The notes: generated by a model not told the origin, from the letters alone. DNA of 41,233 nucleotides from Bacillota bacterium (GCA_023420935.1 JAEZUR010000167.1:1-41233), one strand, 5' to 3'. Counted from the stretch's first letter, positions 26,126 to 34,616 are shown. A program made the numbers and translations.

Positions 26126-27154
26126 ATGAGAATCCCTAGAGTATGGAAAAGAGTCTGTAAATTTAGTGCCGTAATCATCCTATTAATCACGTTATTTACG
26201 GTTAATTTTCTAGTTTGTAAAAAATACAATTCCAGTAGAATCATTCAATTAGAAAATCAAATGTATGATACTACGAAAGAAGTTTATGTAGCAATTTCTG
26301 ATATAAAAAAGGGAAGTCCTATAGAATCTAACATGGTTCGAAAAGAAAAAAGAAGTTTGGAGATGGATACCTTTTTACTTTTTACAAAGGAGGATTTCGG
26401 AATGATTGCTATCACGGATATATCTGCGGATTCGCCTATATTGCTATCCCTAGTAACGGAACAGGAAGATAACTGTGATAGAACACAAAGGGAAATAAAT
26501 TATACTAGAATTCAATTTGGGAGAGAACTAAAGGCAGGAGATTATGTGGATGTGAGAATTCGTTATCTAGATGGGGAAGATTACATTGTAGTTTCCAAAT
26601 GTAAAGTTACAATTAGTGATTTGGATACACAAACAGCATCCTTATTACTATCAGAGGAGGATCAATTAATGTTAAGTAGTGCATTAAATGATTGCTATAT
26701 GTACAAAGCAACAGTTTATCTTGCCAAGTATACACATCCTAACATACAAGAAGCTACCAAGGTTACCTATCAGCCTTATATCGATGTCATTGACCAGATT
26801 ATGAATGATAAAAATATAGATCAAGTTAGAAATTCTAATCTTGATACTACAAAGCGTATTGCCATAGAGAAACGATTATTCGCATATCAAAAAACATATG
26901 AAAGTCTAAAGGAAGAGAAGGAAAAGAATACAGAGGAGGAGAAAGATGATATAAAGCAGGATGAGGAAGAAGCAACCGTTAAGGATCAAGCAGATTCTAA
27001 TACGGGTAATGTTGTTTATTATTATGATTATTCTGGACAGGGTGTGGATAGTGTTTTAGATAGTATCTCGAATGCTACTAATACTCAAGTGAAAGATAAC
27101 AGTAAAAGCAATCAAGAAAATGAAAATAAAGGAGTTGATAATAGTGCTGAATAG
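26126..27154 (+). CDS. CpaB/RcpC-like SAF-domain membrane protein
   Basis: 342 residues after AAGGAG. One membrane helix (about 14-33) is followed by an SAF domain (about 50-115): VYVAISDIKKGSPIESNMVRKEKR, then GMIAITDISADSPILLSLVT. A second beta-rich part carries GRELKAGDYVDVRIRYLDGED, as in CpaB/RcpC of Flp/Tad pili. The C-terminal 90 residues are acidic and low-complexity (EEEKDDIKQDEEEATV) with a Tyr-rich patch. CpaB proteins guide Tad pilus assembly at the cell surface. MinD/CpaE-like genes follow. No pilin, CpaF, TadB or TadC is in the window. Confidence 0.75.
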   Translation: MRIPRVWKRVCKFSAVIILLITLFTVNFLVCKKYNSSRIIQLENQMYDTTKEVYVAISDIKKGSPIESNMVRKEKRSLEMDTFLLFTKEDFGMIAITDISADSPILLSLVTEQEDNCDRTQREINYTRIQFGRELKAGDYVDVRIRYLDGEDYIVVSKCKVTISDLDTQTASLLLSEEDQLMLSSALNDCYMYKATVYLAKYTHPNIQEATKVTYQPYIDVIDQIMNDKNIDQVRNSNLDTTKRIAIEKRLFAYQKTYESLKEEKEKNTEEEKDDIKQDEEEATVKDQADSNTGNVVYYYDYSGQGVDSVLDSISNATNTQVKDNSKSNQENENKGVDNSAE

Positions 27155-27797
27155 TAGTGATCAATTGAAACATGTGCTCATCGGCTTTGTAGGAAGTGAT
27201 AAAGCTGAAATAATCCATTATATTTCAAGGGTTTTGTACCAGCTAAAACAAAGAGTTTTACTTGTTGACTATAGTGAAACCAGAGCACTCAGTTACAGCG
27301 TACCGAATAAGGAGGAAATATCTCTATTTGATTATAGGGGGATAGATGTAACAACGAAAACGAATATTCCAATTAGTAACTATAATTTTGTTCTGATCGA
27401 TTTTGGTTTTCATCTATCACATTCTTTACTTCCTTCATGCAATACCATTGTTATCGTATCAGACTTACAAATTCATAATGTAAAACGATTAATGCCACTT
27501 AAAATTAGAAAAGGACAAGCCCGCTATCTGTTTATAAAGGATATTGTGAAAGGAAAGATAGGGTCAAAATACATATGTAATCAGCTTTCCCATTTAGCAT
27601 TAAATCAACTTAACTGTGTAGAGTTCTATTATGATGAAAAAGATTTAAAGACAATGCTAAATTGTGAATATAACCAAATATTTACGTTTAAAAGGATTTC
27701 ATGGGAGCAAAAACAGGCCATTGTTACACTGTTATCTCCGTATTTTGAAATAAAGGAAATTAATAAATCTTTTAAATTAGCAGAAAGGGGAAAATAA
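27144..27797 (+). CDS. MinD/CpaE-like protein with degenerate P-loop (1)
   Basis: I prefer GTG 27144 (AAAGGAG at 27128-27134) over ATG 27120, which precedes that site; it overlaps the CpaB-like stop by 11 bases. 217 residues with the MinD/ParA fold outline: HVLIGFVGSDKAEIIHYIS in the P-loop position, QRVLLVDYSETRALSYSV as the second strand, NFVLIDFGFHLSHSLLPSC and TIVIVSDLQIHNVKRL. The classical KGGxGKT is absent, though one Lys (GSDK) remains, so ATP use is doubtful. CpaE/TadZ proteins, which place Tad machines in the cell, often have such atypical sites. Confidence 0.65.
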   Translation: MLNSSDQLKHVLIGFVGSDKAEIIHYISRVLYQLKQRVLLVDYSETRALSYSVPNKEEISLFDYRGIDVTTKTNIPISNYNFVLIDFGFHLSHSLLPSCNTIVIVSDLQIHNVKRLMPLKIRKGQARYLFIKDIVKGKIGSKYICNQLSHLALNQLNCVEFYYDEKDLKTMLNCEYNQIFTFKRISWEQKQAIVTLLSPYFEIKEINKSFKLAERGK

Positions 27798-27798
27798 A

Positions 27799-28608
27799 AT
27801 GAAACTAGGTTTTTGGAGTCCTTATAACAGGATATCTGGTACTTCAAGTAATGCGTTGGCAATTGCCAATGAGTTGGCCAATGAAAAGTATTTAAAGACA
27901 GTAATTGTTCAACTAGATGTGAACTATTTTGATGAAATAGTAAGAGAAAGAAAACATTTAAGTAATGAGGCAGAGATGCTGATCAATCACATTTACCAAA
28001 AAGCGATTGATGATGAGTATCGAACAAAAATGAATATGGAGAAAGGAGTGATACACGATGCTTGCATTACTCTATGGTGTCATAGATTATTCTATCTACC
28101 ATGTTATTTCACAGACAATGAGCATGTTTTAATCGATATGCTTGGAGACATGTTAGAACTTCTTGAAAAACATTTTGATTGTGTAATCTTAGACATTCCT
28201 TCTGGAAGGAGTCAACTTTCTTTAAGAGCTCTTTCACTAGCAGATAAGGTTATGATTAATATTCCACAGAGCAAAAAGAAGTTAGATGAATATCTACATG
28301 ATCCTTGTATCAAGCAGGATAAAGCTTATTACTTAATTGGAAAATATGATCCAAATTCCATAAACTCATGTAATAATTTTAAACGATCCTATGCGCAGAT
28401 GAAAGAATCTATATTGGGTTATGTCTTATATAACACTGAGTTTGGGGATAGGTGTGATAATAATTCTATGGTAGCATTTTTTGTTGGAAATAATCGAGAG
28501 TATATGGAAGAGGATGATACGATTTACACGTTTGTAACTTCAGTCAGTAATATAAGTCAGCTATTATATGGAATATGTGATTTTAATAAAAAGAAAATAC
28601 ATTTTTAA
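27799..28608 (+). CDS. MinD/CpaE-like protein with degenerate P-loop (2)
   Basis: 269 residues, one base after the previous stop. LGFWSPYNRISGTSSNALAIANELAN occupies the Walker A position but lacks the GKT/S lysine. LKTVIVQLDVNYFDE is the second strand, and FDCVILDIPSGRSQLSLRALSLADKVMINIP is Walker B-like, as in MinD/CpaE relatives. The SGTS core resembles the loops of Firmicute CpaE-like proteins that recognise accessory genomic-island machines. Two adjacent degenerate copies may form a heterodimer; that is inference. Confidence 0.65.
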   Translation: MKLGFWSPYNRISGTSSNALAIANELANEKYLKTVIVQLDVNYFDEIVRERKHLSNEAEMLINHIYQKAIDDEYRTKMNMEKGVIHDACITLWCHRLFYLPCYFTDNEHVLIDMLGDMLELLEKHFDCVILDIPSGRSQLSLRALSLADKVMINIPQSKKKLDEYLHDPCIKQDKAYYLIGKYDPNSINSCNNFKRSYAQMKESILGYVLYNTEFGDRCDNNSMVAFFVGNNREYMEEDDTIYTFVTSVSNISQLLYGICDFNKKKIHF

Positions 28609-28651
28609 TACAATATAACACACTAAATAATTATACAGGAGGAGTATACAT

Positions 28652-29104
28652 ATGAAGAAAATTTTTGGGGAGATTGACGATTCAGCAGCGAAACACATCA
28701 GTTTTCGAGGAGAACACAAGAAAGATAATGTGATTATTTATAGGAAGCTTCCTAAATTAGGTGATTATATTTTATATAATGAGCATATAAAGTGCCATAT
28801 TCATTCTGGTACACCTTGTTTTGGCAAGAGAGGAATAGGACGAGTTGTGAAATATATTGGTCACCTAATATACATAGATGTTTATAGCACACCTAATTAT
28901 ATAAGACATGAGTGTTTTCAAATTGATGAATTTCGTGTAGGTCTCATTGAATATGTAAGATTAAGCAATAAGTTATATGTGGGCAAAGAAAGTGGATATA
29001 CTAGAGCCGATCTTAATATTAGAAATCCACATCCTGATATAAGAAGTTTATATCAAGACCAACAAAATAAGAAAGATTACAATGTGCTCAGAATTAGCTT
29101 GTGA
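28652..29104 (+). CDS. Unknown 150-residue protein
   Basis: ATG 28652 follows AGGAGGAG. Soluble, basic, beta-rich with no signal or membrane helix. FRGEHKKDNVIIYRKLPKLGDYILYNEHIKCHIHSG and GKRGIGRVVKYIGHLIYIDVYS look like a small beta barrel. I do not recognise it. It lies between the MinD-like genes and the peptidoglycan hydrolase, in line with a cytoplasmic accessory role in the same machine. Confidence 0.6.
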   Translation: MKKIFGEIDDSAAKHISFRGEHKKDNVIIYRKLPKLGDYILYNEHIKCHIHSGTPCFGKRGIGRVVKYIGHLIYIDVYSTPNYIRHECFQIDEFRVGLIEYVRLSNKLYVGKESGYTRADLNIRNPHPDIRSLYQDQQNKKDYNVLRISL

Positions 29105-29128
29105 TAACAGAAGATAAATGGAGGTACT

Positions 29129-30550
29129 ATGAGAAAAAAGTTTGTAGTTGGATTCATAGTTATAATTGTGGTAGCATCCAGGTTTTCACTCACTGTAGAA
29201 GCAATGGCTAACACGATAACTAAGTTTGATAACTTAGTTATCGTGTCACAAAAAGATAATGTATATATATATGCCAATCCAGATAAGAATAGTGACATAA
29301 ATGGTGTTCTAACGCCTAATTCTATCGGTTTTATAGAAAAAAAGGAAGTAGAAAATGATATGCTAAAGATTACTTCAGGTTCTATAACTGGATATGTGGA
29401 CGATTCCTATTTGCAAAGTGGTGATGAGGCTAGACGAATGATTGAGGAGAATTGTAGAAAAATTGCTATTGTTGATACCGCTATTGCACGGTTATACAAG
29501 GAAGATTCCAGTGAAAGTGACGTAATCAACATCTTGCCAATGGGTACAACAATGACTGTTCTTGGGGAAAAAGGTGATTGGATAAAAGCCATAACAGAAT
29601 CTGGAGAGAAGGGCTATATGGAACCATCTTGTATATCCATATCAATTGAACTAGCTACAGCGAAGCCATATAAAGAGAGTACAAGAAAGTTAATGATCGC
29701 ATTGCCAGATCAACATAAGAATATAATAACACCTTATGACAGCTATTTCTCCAATGCATCGTTGCATTCAGGTGTACCAGTAGAACTTCTAAAAGCGGTA
29801 GCAAAAAAAGAATCTGGATTTAATGAAAATGCAGTATCCATTTCTGGAGCCATTGGTGTTATGCAGCTAATGGAAGGAACGGCAATTGCCTATGGTTGCA
29901 TGAATCGATATGAAGCAGAATCGAATATCATGGCAGGTGCTTTATATCTAGCCTCCTTAATCACTCGATTTAATAATATTGAGTTAGCGTTAGCTGCATA
30001 CAATGCAGGACCTGCCAATGTTGAGAAATATGGAGGAATACCACCATTTAAAGAAACGCAAAACTATGTTGCTAACGTAATGAATAGTTATTATGGTTTA
30101 GACGAATATACAATTACTGTAAACAAATCAGTTATTACTGTTTCTCTAGATGATTTGGACAAAAATCCCAGTGGAAATTCTGAAACCAGCTTAGGATCTA
30201 TTGTTGCGCTGTATGCATGTCAATACGTTGGGAATCCATATAAATGGGGTGGTAATGACTTGGAAAATGGTGTTGATTGCTCTGGATTTGTGAAAGAAGT
30301 ATATGAAAGATTTGGAGTAGAGCTACCCCGTAACTCACAGGATTTAAGAGAGGTGGGCTCACAAGTATGTGTTGGTTGGAATGAATCACTTGTAAAACCA
30401 GGTGATATTATATGTTATGATGGGCATGTTTCAATTTACATAGGCAATAATTCTATTGTTCATGCGGCCAGTAAAAAAGAAGGGATTAAAATATCAAAGA
30501 AAGCTGATTACCGATCTGTCATTTGCGTACGCAGGATTTTTGAATCCTAA
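29129..30550 (+). CDS. Secreted two-domain peptidoglycan hydrolase (SH3b x2, lytic transglycosylase, NlpC/P60)
   Basis: 473 residues. Signal peptide or anchor (RKKFVVGFIVIIVVASRFSLTVEAMA), two bacterial SH3 domains (about 32-95 and 108-170), a soluble-lytic-transglycosylase domain (about 200-325: GVPVELLKAVAKKESGFNENA with catalytic Glu, GVMQLM, AYNAGPANVEKYGG), and a C-terminal NlpC/P60 domain (about 350-473: VDCSGFVKEVY with catalytic Cys, GHVSIYIG with His, then HAAS). The transglycosylase/endopeptidase pair matches CwlT-type enzymes of conjugative elements, which open the wall for an envelope-spanning machine. The SH3 domains bind wall peptides. Its place in this operon supports a secretion or pilus role. 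A perfect 14-bp inverted repeat lies inside the first SH3 coding region. Confidence 0.9.
   Translation: MRKKFVVGFIVIIVVASRFSLTVEAMANTITKFDNLVIVSQKDNVYIYANPDKNSDINGVLTPNSIGFIEKKEVENDMLKITSGSITGYVDDSYLQSGDEARRMIEENCRKIAIVDTAIARLYKEDSSESDVINILPMGTTMTVLGEKGDWIKAITESGEKGYMEPSCISISIELATAKPYKESTRKLMIALPDQHKNIITPYDSYFSNASLHSGVPVELLKAVAKKESGFNENAVSISGAIGVMQLMEGTAIAYGCMNRYEAESNIMAGALYLASLITRFNNIELALAAYNAGPANVEKYGGIPPFKETQNYVANVMNSYYGLDEYTITVNKSVITVSLDDLDKNPSGNSETSLGSIVALYACQYVGNPYKWGGNDLENGVDCSGFVKEVYERFGVELPRNSQDLREVGSQVCVGWNESLVKPGDIICYDGHVSIYIGNNSIVHAASKKEGIKISKKADYRSVICVRRIFES
29211..29246. repeat. Perfect 14-bp inverted repeat inside the hydrolase gene
   Basis: Arms ACACGATAACTAAG (29211-29224) and CTTAGTTATCGTGT (29233-29246), loop of 8. 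It lies at the junction between signal peptide and first SH3 domain. Confidence 0.8.
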
Positions 30551-30555
30551 AAATA

Positions 30556-30616
30556 TATCCCTACATAATCTTTATATCATCAAAGGATTGAAATGATAAA
30601 AGATTATGTAGGGATA
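30556..30616 (+). repeat. 18-bp inverted repeat directly upstream of polymorphic toxin 1
   Basis: Perfect arms 30556-30573 and 30599-30616 around 25 bases whose ends pair further (ATATCAT with ATGATA). There is no T run, and the right arm ends just before the toxin ribosome site (AGAGGGG). The second toxin lacks this element and has promoter motif 4 instead. Confidence 0.8.
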
Positions 30617-30620
30617 AAAG

Positions 30621-31168
30621 AGGGGTAAAGTTGATTACCAATTTTGAAGAACTGGCAGATGTTGTGGCGCAAATAAATGCTAAGAGAGAAAGTGCAAAGA
30701 TAGAGGCAAAGTCACATATATTTGGCAAGGATTTTAACTATGTGAAACATGAAATTCTTGGGGCTATAGGCTGGGTTGGTTTGGAGTTTGATCAAGTTGA
30801 TCAGATAAAAAACTTGATTGAAGAGATTACAGAGGTTTATAATAATAAAGTGATTGATTATCTAGAGAGTGCGTTAAGTAGCCTCAATCAGTTAAGATTT
30901 TGTTCCTTGCCGATTCAGAATGAATTGGAGGAATGTATTGCAGCAGTATATAATCAAAATCGATCATTAAAAGAATATGTTTCCCAACTTAATGATTATG
31001 TGAGGCTGGTCAATGAAACAGAAGATAGTATTGTAGAACAGTTAAGTACAATACAATATGATTACGTTATTCCAGGACAGATTCCAGTTTACATACCAAA
31101 TGCACAACAAGTAACTGCCGCAAATGGCAGCGCCATAACATGGAATGGAGATTCAGTATATCCTAATG
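30621..31168 (+). repeat. Near-identical repeat, copy A (toxin N-terminal half)
   Basis: About 550 bases beginning at AGGGGTAAAGTTGATT match 34607-35154 with few substitutions and no gap (offset 3,986). Beyond it similarity drops to moderate, then is lost in the C-terminal region. Confidence 0.9.
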
Positions 31169-31899
31169 ATAATCCGAATCTTGTTGAGCTGGGTCATACA
31201 ATTCTTGAAGCTGGAGCAACAGTGTTTCAAGCAACCTGCGATGTCGTGAGAGGAGCAGCAGATGCTGTGTCGGAGAATCTAACACTTGGCGCTACGGAAC
31301 CAATTATTGAGAAATATCAACCCAATACGTTTGCTTATAAAGAAGGAAAAATATTTGGTGATTATGCTTCAGCAGTGATAGGTGGAGCTGAAATGATAGG
31401 TGGGGCTGGATTAGGTGCTTGTGGCGTAGCTTTGGATGGAACCGTTATATTGGCTCCGGCAGGAACTGGTGCCATTGTGGTGGGCGCTACTGTCGCTGCT
31501 GCAGGTGGAGCTACCATTATACAAAGTACGAAAAGCCTTAGTGAAGATGGAAGAATGCCTGTAGAGAAGAGGGAAAAGAAAAGTTCAAAGGTTGAGGGAG
31601 GTTCTGAGACTGGTAAAAATGGTACATATGAAAAAGCAGATTATCATGGAAAAACTAATAATTCAGTTAAAAATAAAGCACCTAATAATGGACAAGAAGC
31701 ATTAGATAACTCCGTTTCGATAGGGAAAAATACTACTAGAAGAGTTGGAATTAGTGATGGAGAAATAGTTGTATTTGATGAAACTACAAAAGGAGTTTTT
31801 CATGGACATGTGCGTTCTTGGAGTGATTTATCAGAACCAATGAAAGCCGCGTTAAAGAAGGCTGGAATGGTAACAAAGAAAGGAAAGATTATTAAATAG
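30631..31899 (+). CDS. Polymorphic toxin 1, WXG/LXG-like N-terminus
   Basis: TTG start after AGAGGGG; the same start is conserved in the paralogue at 34617. 422 residues. The N-terminal helical region (1-150) has AIGWVGLEF (W-x-G at 48-50) and is nearly identical to toxin 2. A linker (VIPGQIPVYIPNAQQV) follows, then a Gly/Ala-rich hydrophobic pre-toxin region (about 245-305). The distinct C-terminal tip (about 360-422) carries VFDETTKGVFHGHVRSWSDL and a basic end. Fixed N-terminus, hydrophobic middle and swapped tip are the plan of LXG/polymorphic toxins exported by type VII-like systems. No Sec signal. The tip motif is one I associate with polymorphic toxins but cannot name. The next gene, overlapping by one base, is the likely immunity. 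Confidence 0.8.
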   Translation: MITNFEELADVVAQINAKRESAKIEAKSHIFGKDFNYVKHEILGAIGWVGLEFDQVDQIKNLIEEITEVYNNKVIDYLESALSSLNQLRFCSLPIQNELEECIAAVYNQNRSLKEYVSQLNDYVRLVNETEDSIVEQLSTIQYDYVIPGQIPVYIPNAQQVTAANGSAITWNGDSVYPNDNPNLVELGHTILEAGATVFQATCDVVRGAADAVSENLTLGATEPIIEKYQPNTFAYKEGKIFGDYASAVIGGAEMIGGAGLGACGVALDGTVILAPAGTGAIVVGATVAAAGGATIIQSTKSLSEDGRMPVEKREKKSSKVEGGSETGKNGTYEKADYHGKTNNSVKNKAPNNGQEALDNSVSIGKNTTRRVGISDGEIVVFDETTKGVFHGHVRSWSDLSEPMKAALKKAGMVTKKGKIIK

Positions 31900-32456
31900 T
31901 GGAAAATTATACATTAATTAGTCAAAATACATTTAAGATTGAGTTACAAATAATGGATGATATAGTAGATTATTATTCCAATATTTGTATTAGATTGATT
32001 ATGAAGAATAATATCTATGAAATTTTAAACGATAATATTTATTATTTAAAAAATGTGAAGGAAAGGTATTGTGTTGATAATGAATTATTCGAAATTGATG
32101 CAAGAATTTTTGAACAAAAACTAGGTATATTACAAAATGAGTATTATTATTGTTTGAATGAAAATATTTCTAACGAAGATATTATTTTGGATGAAAATGA
32201 TGAGTGGATTGGCGAAAAATATTGTTGTTTTACTACGCCAGAATATTCAACTTGGATATATAAAAAGGGGGATAGGTTTCATTTAATGGTTACACCAATG
32301 TTTAGATATTTTGATGAAGAGAACAATAGAGAATTATATCTAAACTTTATAAATGAATATAAAAATATATTTTTTTCGGAAATATCATCCGTACAACTAA
32401 AAAAAACATGTGATATTATCGAAAAGATATATCAACAAGCTGTGACACCACAGTAA
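31899..32456 (+). CDS. Putative immunity protein for toxin 1
   Basis: GTG start overlapping the toxin stop (TAGTG), so translation is coupled. 185 residues, acidic, soluble, alpha/beta, with no signal or membrane helix, as expected for a cytoplasmic immunity protein. Central block EWIGEKYCCFTTPEYSTWIYKKGDRFHLMVTP. No family recognised; the role is inferred from position and acidity against the basic toxin tip. Confidence 0.65.
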   Translation: MENYTLISQNTFKIELQIMDDIVDYYSNICIRLIMKNNIYEILNDNIYYLKNVKERYCVDNELFEIDARIFEQKLGILQNEYYYCLNENISNEDIILDENDEWIGEKYCCFTTPEYSTWIYKKGDRFHLMVTPMFRYFDEENNRELYLNFINEYKNIFFSEISSVQLKKTCDIIEKIYQQAVTPQ

Positions 32457-32465
32457 AAAGTTAGC

Positions 32466-32495
32466 CCGGCTATAGGAAAGATTATCTATAGCTGG
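32466..32495 (+). other. Hairpin after immunity gene 1
   Basis: CCGGCTATAG (32466-32475) and CTATAGCTGG (32486-32495), one G-T pair, loop of 10. No T run follows; it may be an RNA processing or weak termination site. Confidence 0.5.
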
Positions 32496-32575
32496 TGAAG
32501 TAAGTGGATGTGTAATTCAGTTGGATTTTTCCATATTCTCTGGTTTTCATTTGCATTTAAATAGGAGGATAAAAA

Positions 32576-32941
32576 ATGACAGTTAGTGAAATACAAAAAA
32601 TAATTGACGAATATGATTATTGGGATTCGAGAGTAAAAGTAGTTGAGTGTAATTATTTTGCTGATGAAGTACATGTGGCTTATGATGAGGAGGACGGAAA
32701 CTCCATTTATTATAACTTTACTGGATGCTATAAATCGGTTTTTGACCATACTAAAGAATATGATAAGTTTAAACCGATAAAAGAGATGATACAACCTCAA
32801 ATACCATATTTTTTACAAGATGTAAAGATTGATGAAATAATTGAGGGAGATAATCATTTATGGATTTGTAAAATCAATATGTTCCCGTTACTTATTGAAA
32901 TATGGTGTAAAGATATTAAGATTGAAAGGAAATATAAATAA
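32576..32941 (+). CDS. Small acidic protein, probable orphan immunity
   Basis: ATG 32576 after AGGAGGAT. 121 residues, acidic and soluble (YDYWDSRVKVVECNYFADEVHVAYDEEDG), of small immunity-protein type. No toxin gene directly precedes it; a toxin-tip relic follows at 32983-33081. Arrays of displaced tips and orphan immunity genes are typical downstream of polymorphic toxins. Function inferred from context. Confidence 0.6.
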   Translation: MTVSEIQKIIDEYDYWDSRVKVVECNYFADEVHVAYDEEDGNSIYYNFTGCYKSVFDHTKEYDKFKPIKEMIQPQIPYFLQDVKIDEIIEGDNHLWICKINMFPLLIEIWCKDIKIERKYK

Positions 32942-32982
32942 CAAGCAAAGATTTTCTTTTAACCAGAACCTAAAAAATCTGA

Positions 32983-33081
32983 CAGCGAAGGGATTTTATA
33001 AAATTACGGACGCCCTACGGTGCACCCGCCATTAACCAGCATCATTATCATTACCATGGTTCACCTCATAGATTAAGGTGA
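32983..33081 (+). pseudogene. Relic of a polymorphic-toxin C-terminal tip
   Basis: A stop-to-stop frame of 32 residues without start codon encodes a His-rich end (TPYGAPAINQHHYHYHGSPH). Local base composition is richer in G+C (GGACGCCCTACGGTGCACCCGCC) than its surroundings. The Pro/Gly-rich lead-in and His cluster look like the last residues of a toxin tip left after replacement. Inference from context; too short for a family call. Confidence 0.4.
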
Positions 33082-33187
33082 CATAGAACATTTGCTCTGT
33101 GTTTCGAAGAAAAATACTGTTTTGAACATATCAAACAAACTATTAATTAGTATGTAATACTTTTAAGCAAAGTATATTATCATTGAT

Positions 33188-33232
33188 ATAGGCAGAACTC
33201 TCTTTTACTAAGCAAAAGAGAGTTCTGCCTAT
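33188..33232. repeat. Perfect 19-bp inverted repeat
   Basis: Arms 33188-33206 and 33214-33232, loop ACTAAGC. It sits 24 bases beyond the end of the minus-strand transglutaminase-like gene. There is only a short T run inside the stem, so it is a possible terminator or the mark of a small mobile sequence. Confidence 0.75.
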
Positions 33233-33256
33233 TATGTCAAACTATATTATTATGTA

Positions 33257-34308
33257 CTAATATGCTAATTTAATTTTTGCTTTACTAGAACTTGACAAAC
33301 GTTTACTAGCTAATTTGTAATCACCTGCATGGGAATATACACCAAAAATATCATGATCTTTCATTTCCTTCTCTGAAACTAGAAGATATTTTGTGGAACA
33401 TCCAGGATTATCATTCCACGTATTATCAATACCATACCACTTATTACCTACTTTTACTACGTTCCAAGCTTGACCCACCACATTTTTTTAGTATAACCGG
33501 AAAGATATGCAGATTGATATCCCATTGTTTTTAAAAAGTAATCTGTTAGTTCGGCATACCCTCCACAAACGCCTACTCCATTTAATAAGGTATCTGTTCC
33601 TGAATGTGGATCAAAGTCTTCGCTTTTACCATACCTTACTGTTTTACATATATATTTACAGACTTTTTCAATTCTCTGATAATCAGTCATTTTTTCCAAA
33701 TTCCACGATTTTAGGAGTTTTTCTATTTTATTAAATGATTTTAGTACATTACTATATTCTACGCCGGAAGAACTCAGTCCGTCAGAATTTAGAACGGTTG
33801 CATAAACTAAAGAATGACTTTCTTCATCCCATAAATAACGTGTGTAATCCGCTATAAATTGGCTTTCAATCCAATCACTATCAACATCTAAATTAAAATA
33901 ATTTTTTCCGTGCCACTCAAAAAAGTTATCTTTAACTGTTGTATAATCATAGTATTCTTGAGGTACCTCATAATACCCAGCATGGTAAAAAAAATCTACT
34001 AAATATTTTGCTTTCCAATTTGAATCATTAACGTATGTTGAAACTAAATCAAGATCTGCTATATATGGGTGGGAATCATCAATAGCTGCTTTAACTTTTT
34101 CCGCATCATCACCAGTGATTGTAATTTTTATACTTGTGTAACCTTGTGCCATTAAATCATAAAATTTAGTCCAAAATGTATCATAGCAATCTGCTGTTAT
34201 TTCAATGCTTTTGTTTTTGGCATCAACCTGCATTGGGTGAAATGCTTCAATTAGTAAACAAGCTAACAGAATAGGAATTAGTAAACTAACTATTTTTATT
34301 ATTTTCAT
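33257..34308 (-). pseudogene. Exported transglutaminase-like protein, frameshifted
   Basis: Two frames join at a run of seven T (33483-33489, A on the coding strand). The first frame (34308 to about 33490) gives a signal peptide (IKIVSLLIPILLACLLIEAFHPMQVDA), an extracytoplasmic domain and a transglutaminase core with GVGVCGGYAELTDYFLKTMG (catalytic Cys). The second resumes at VVGQAWNVVKVGNKWYGIDNTWND, with the Asp intact but Gln where HAWN normally has the catalytic His. One extra A would restore T-K-K-N-V-V-G-Q-A-W-N. So it is a recent loss, a phase-variable run or a sequencing error. GGGAGAATAATTAT precedes the start, much like the leader of the 38104 gene. Confidence 0.8.
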
Positions 34309-34616
34309 ATAATTATTCTCCCTTCATCTTATCTTAGATTGTAAGTTGTTAATTATAAATTTATAGAATAATTATAATGTAAAAAAATAGTAAATAGTAG
34401 AATGAATTGAAATATTGTGAATGTTTGAAAAATTTATGATTTATTATGCAGTATCACTAAAGAAAAATATAATCTTAATAAACCTTACTACAAATAATGA
34501 ATATCTTTGTTACTTACTTTTAAAGGATAAGGAATATAAGAATAATAGATAATAGGTACTTGACTTTATATTATGAATTAAGACTACAATTTCCCATACA
34601 GATGGGAGGGGTAAAG
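34309..34616. other. Divergent gap between transglutaminase-like gene and toxin 2
   Basis: 308 bases, very AT-rich. Apart from promoter motif 4 at 34560 I see no gene or structured element. Confidence 0.5.
34560..34590 (+). promoter_or_regulatory. Locus-type promoter motif 4 (toxin 2 unit)
   Basis: TTGACT (34560-34565), ten bases, AATTAAG (34576-34582), two bases, TACAAT (34585-34590). It argues against an upstream TTG start at 34560 for toxin 2. Confidence 0.78.

Larger units (their letters stand above)
32942..33256. other. Gap with toxin relic and inverted repeat
   Basis: This 315-base stretch holds a stranded toxin-tip remnant (32983-33081) and a 19-bp inverted repeat (33188-33232). The rest (33082-33187) is AT-rich with nothing recognisable. 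Confidence 0.6.

Noticed and set aside
32841..33035. Open frame overlapping the end of the orphan immunity gene
   Set aside because: It lacks a ribosome site, overlaps a better-supported gene by 100 bases and gives no protein-like pattern.
34560..34616. Upstream TTG start for toxin 2
   Set aside because: It coincides with the -35 box of promoter motif 4, while the TTG at 34617 is conserved in toxin 1 with the same ribosome site.
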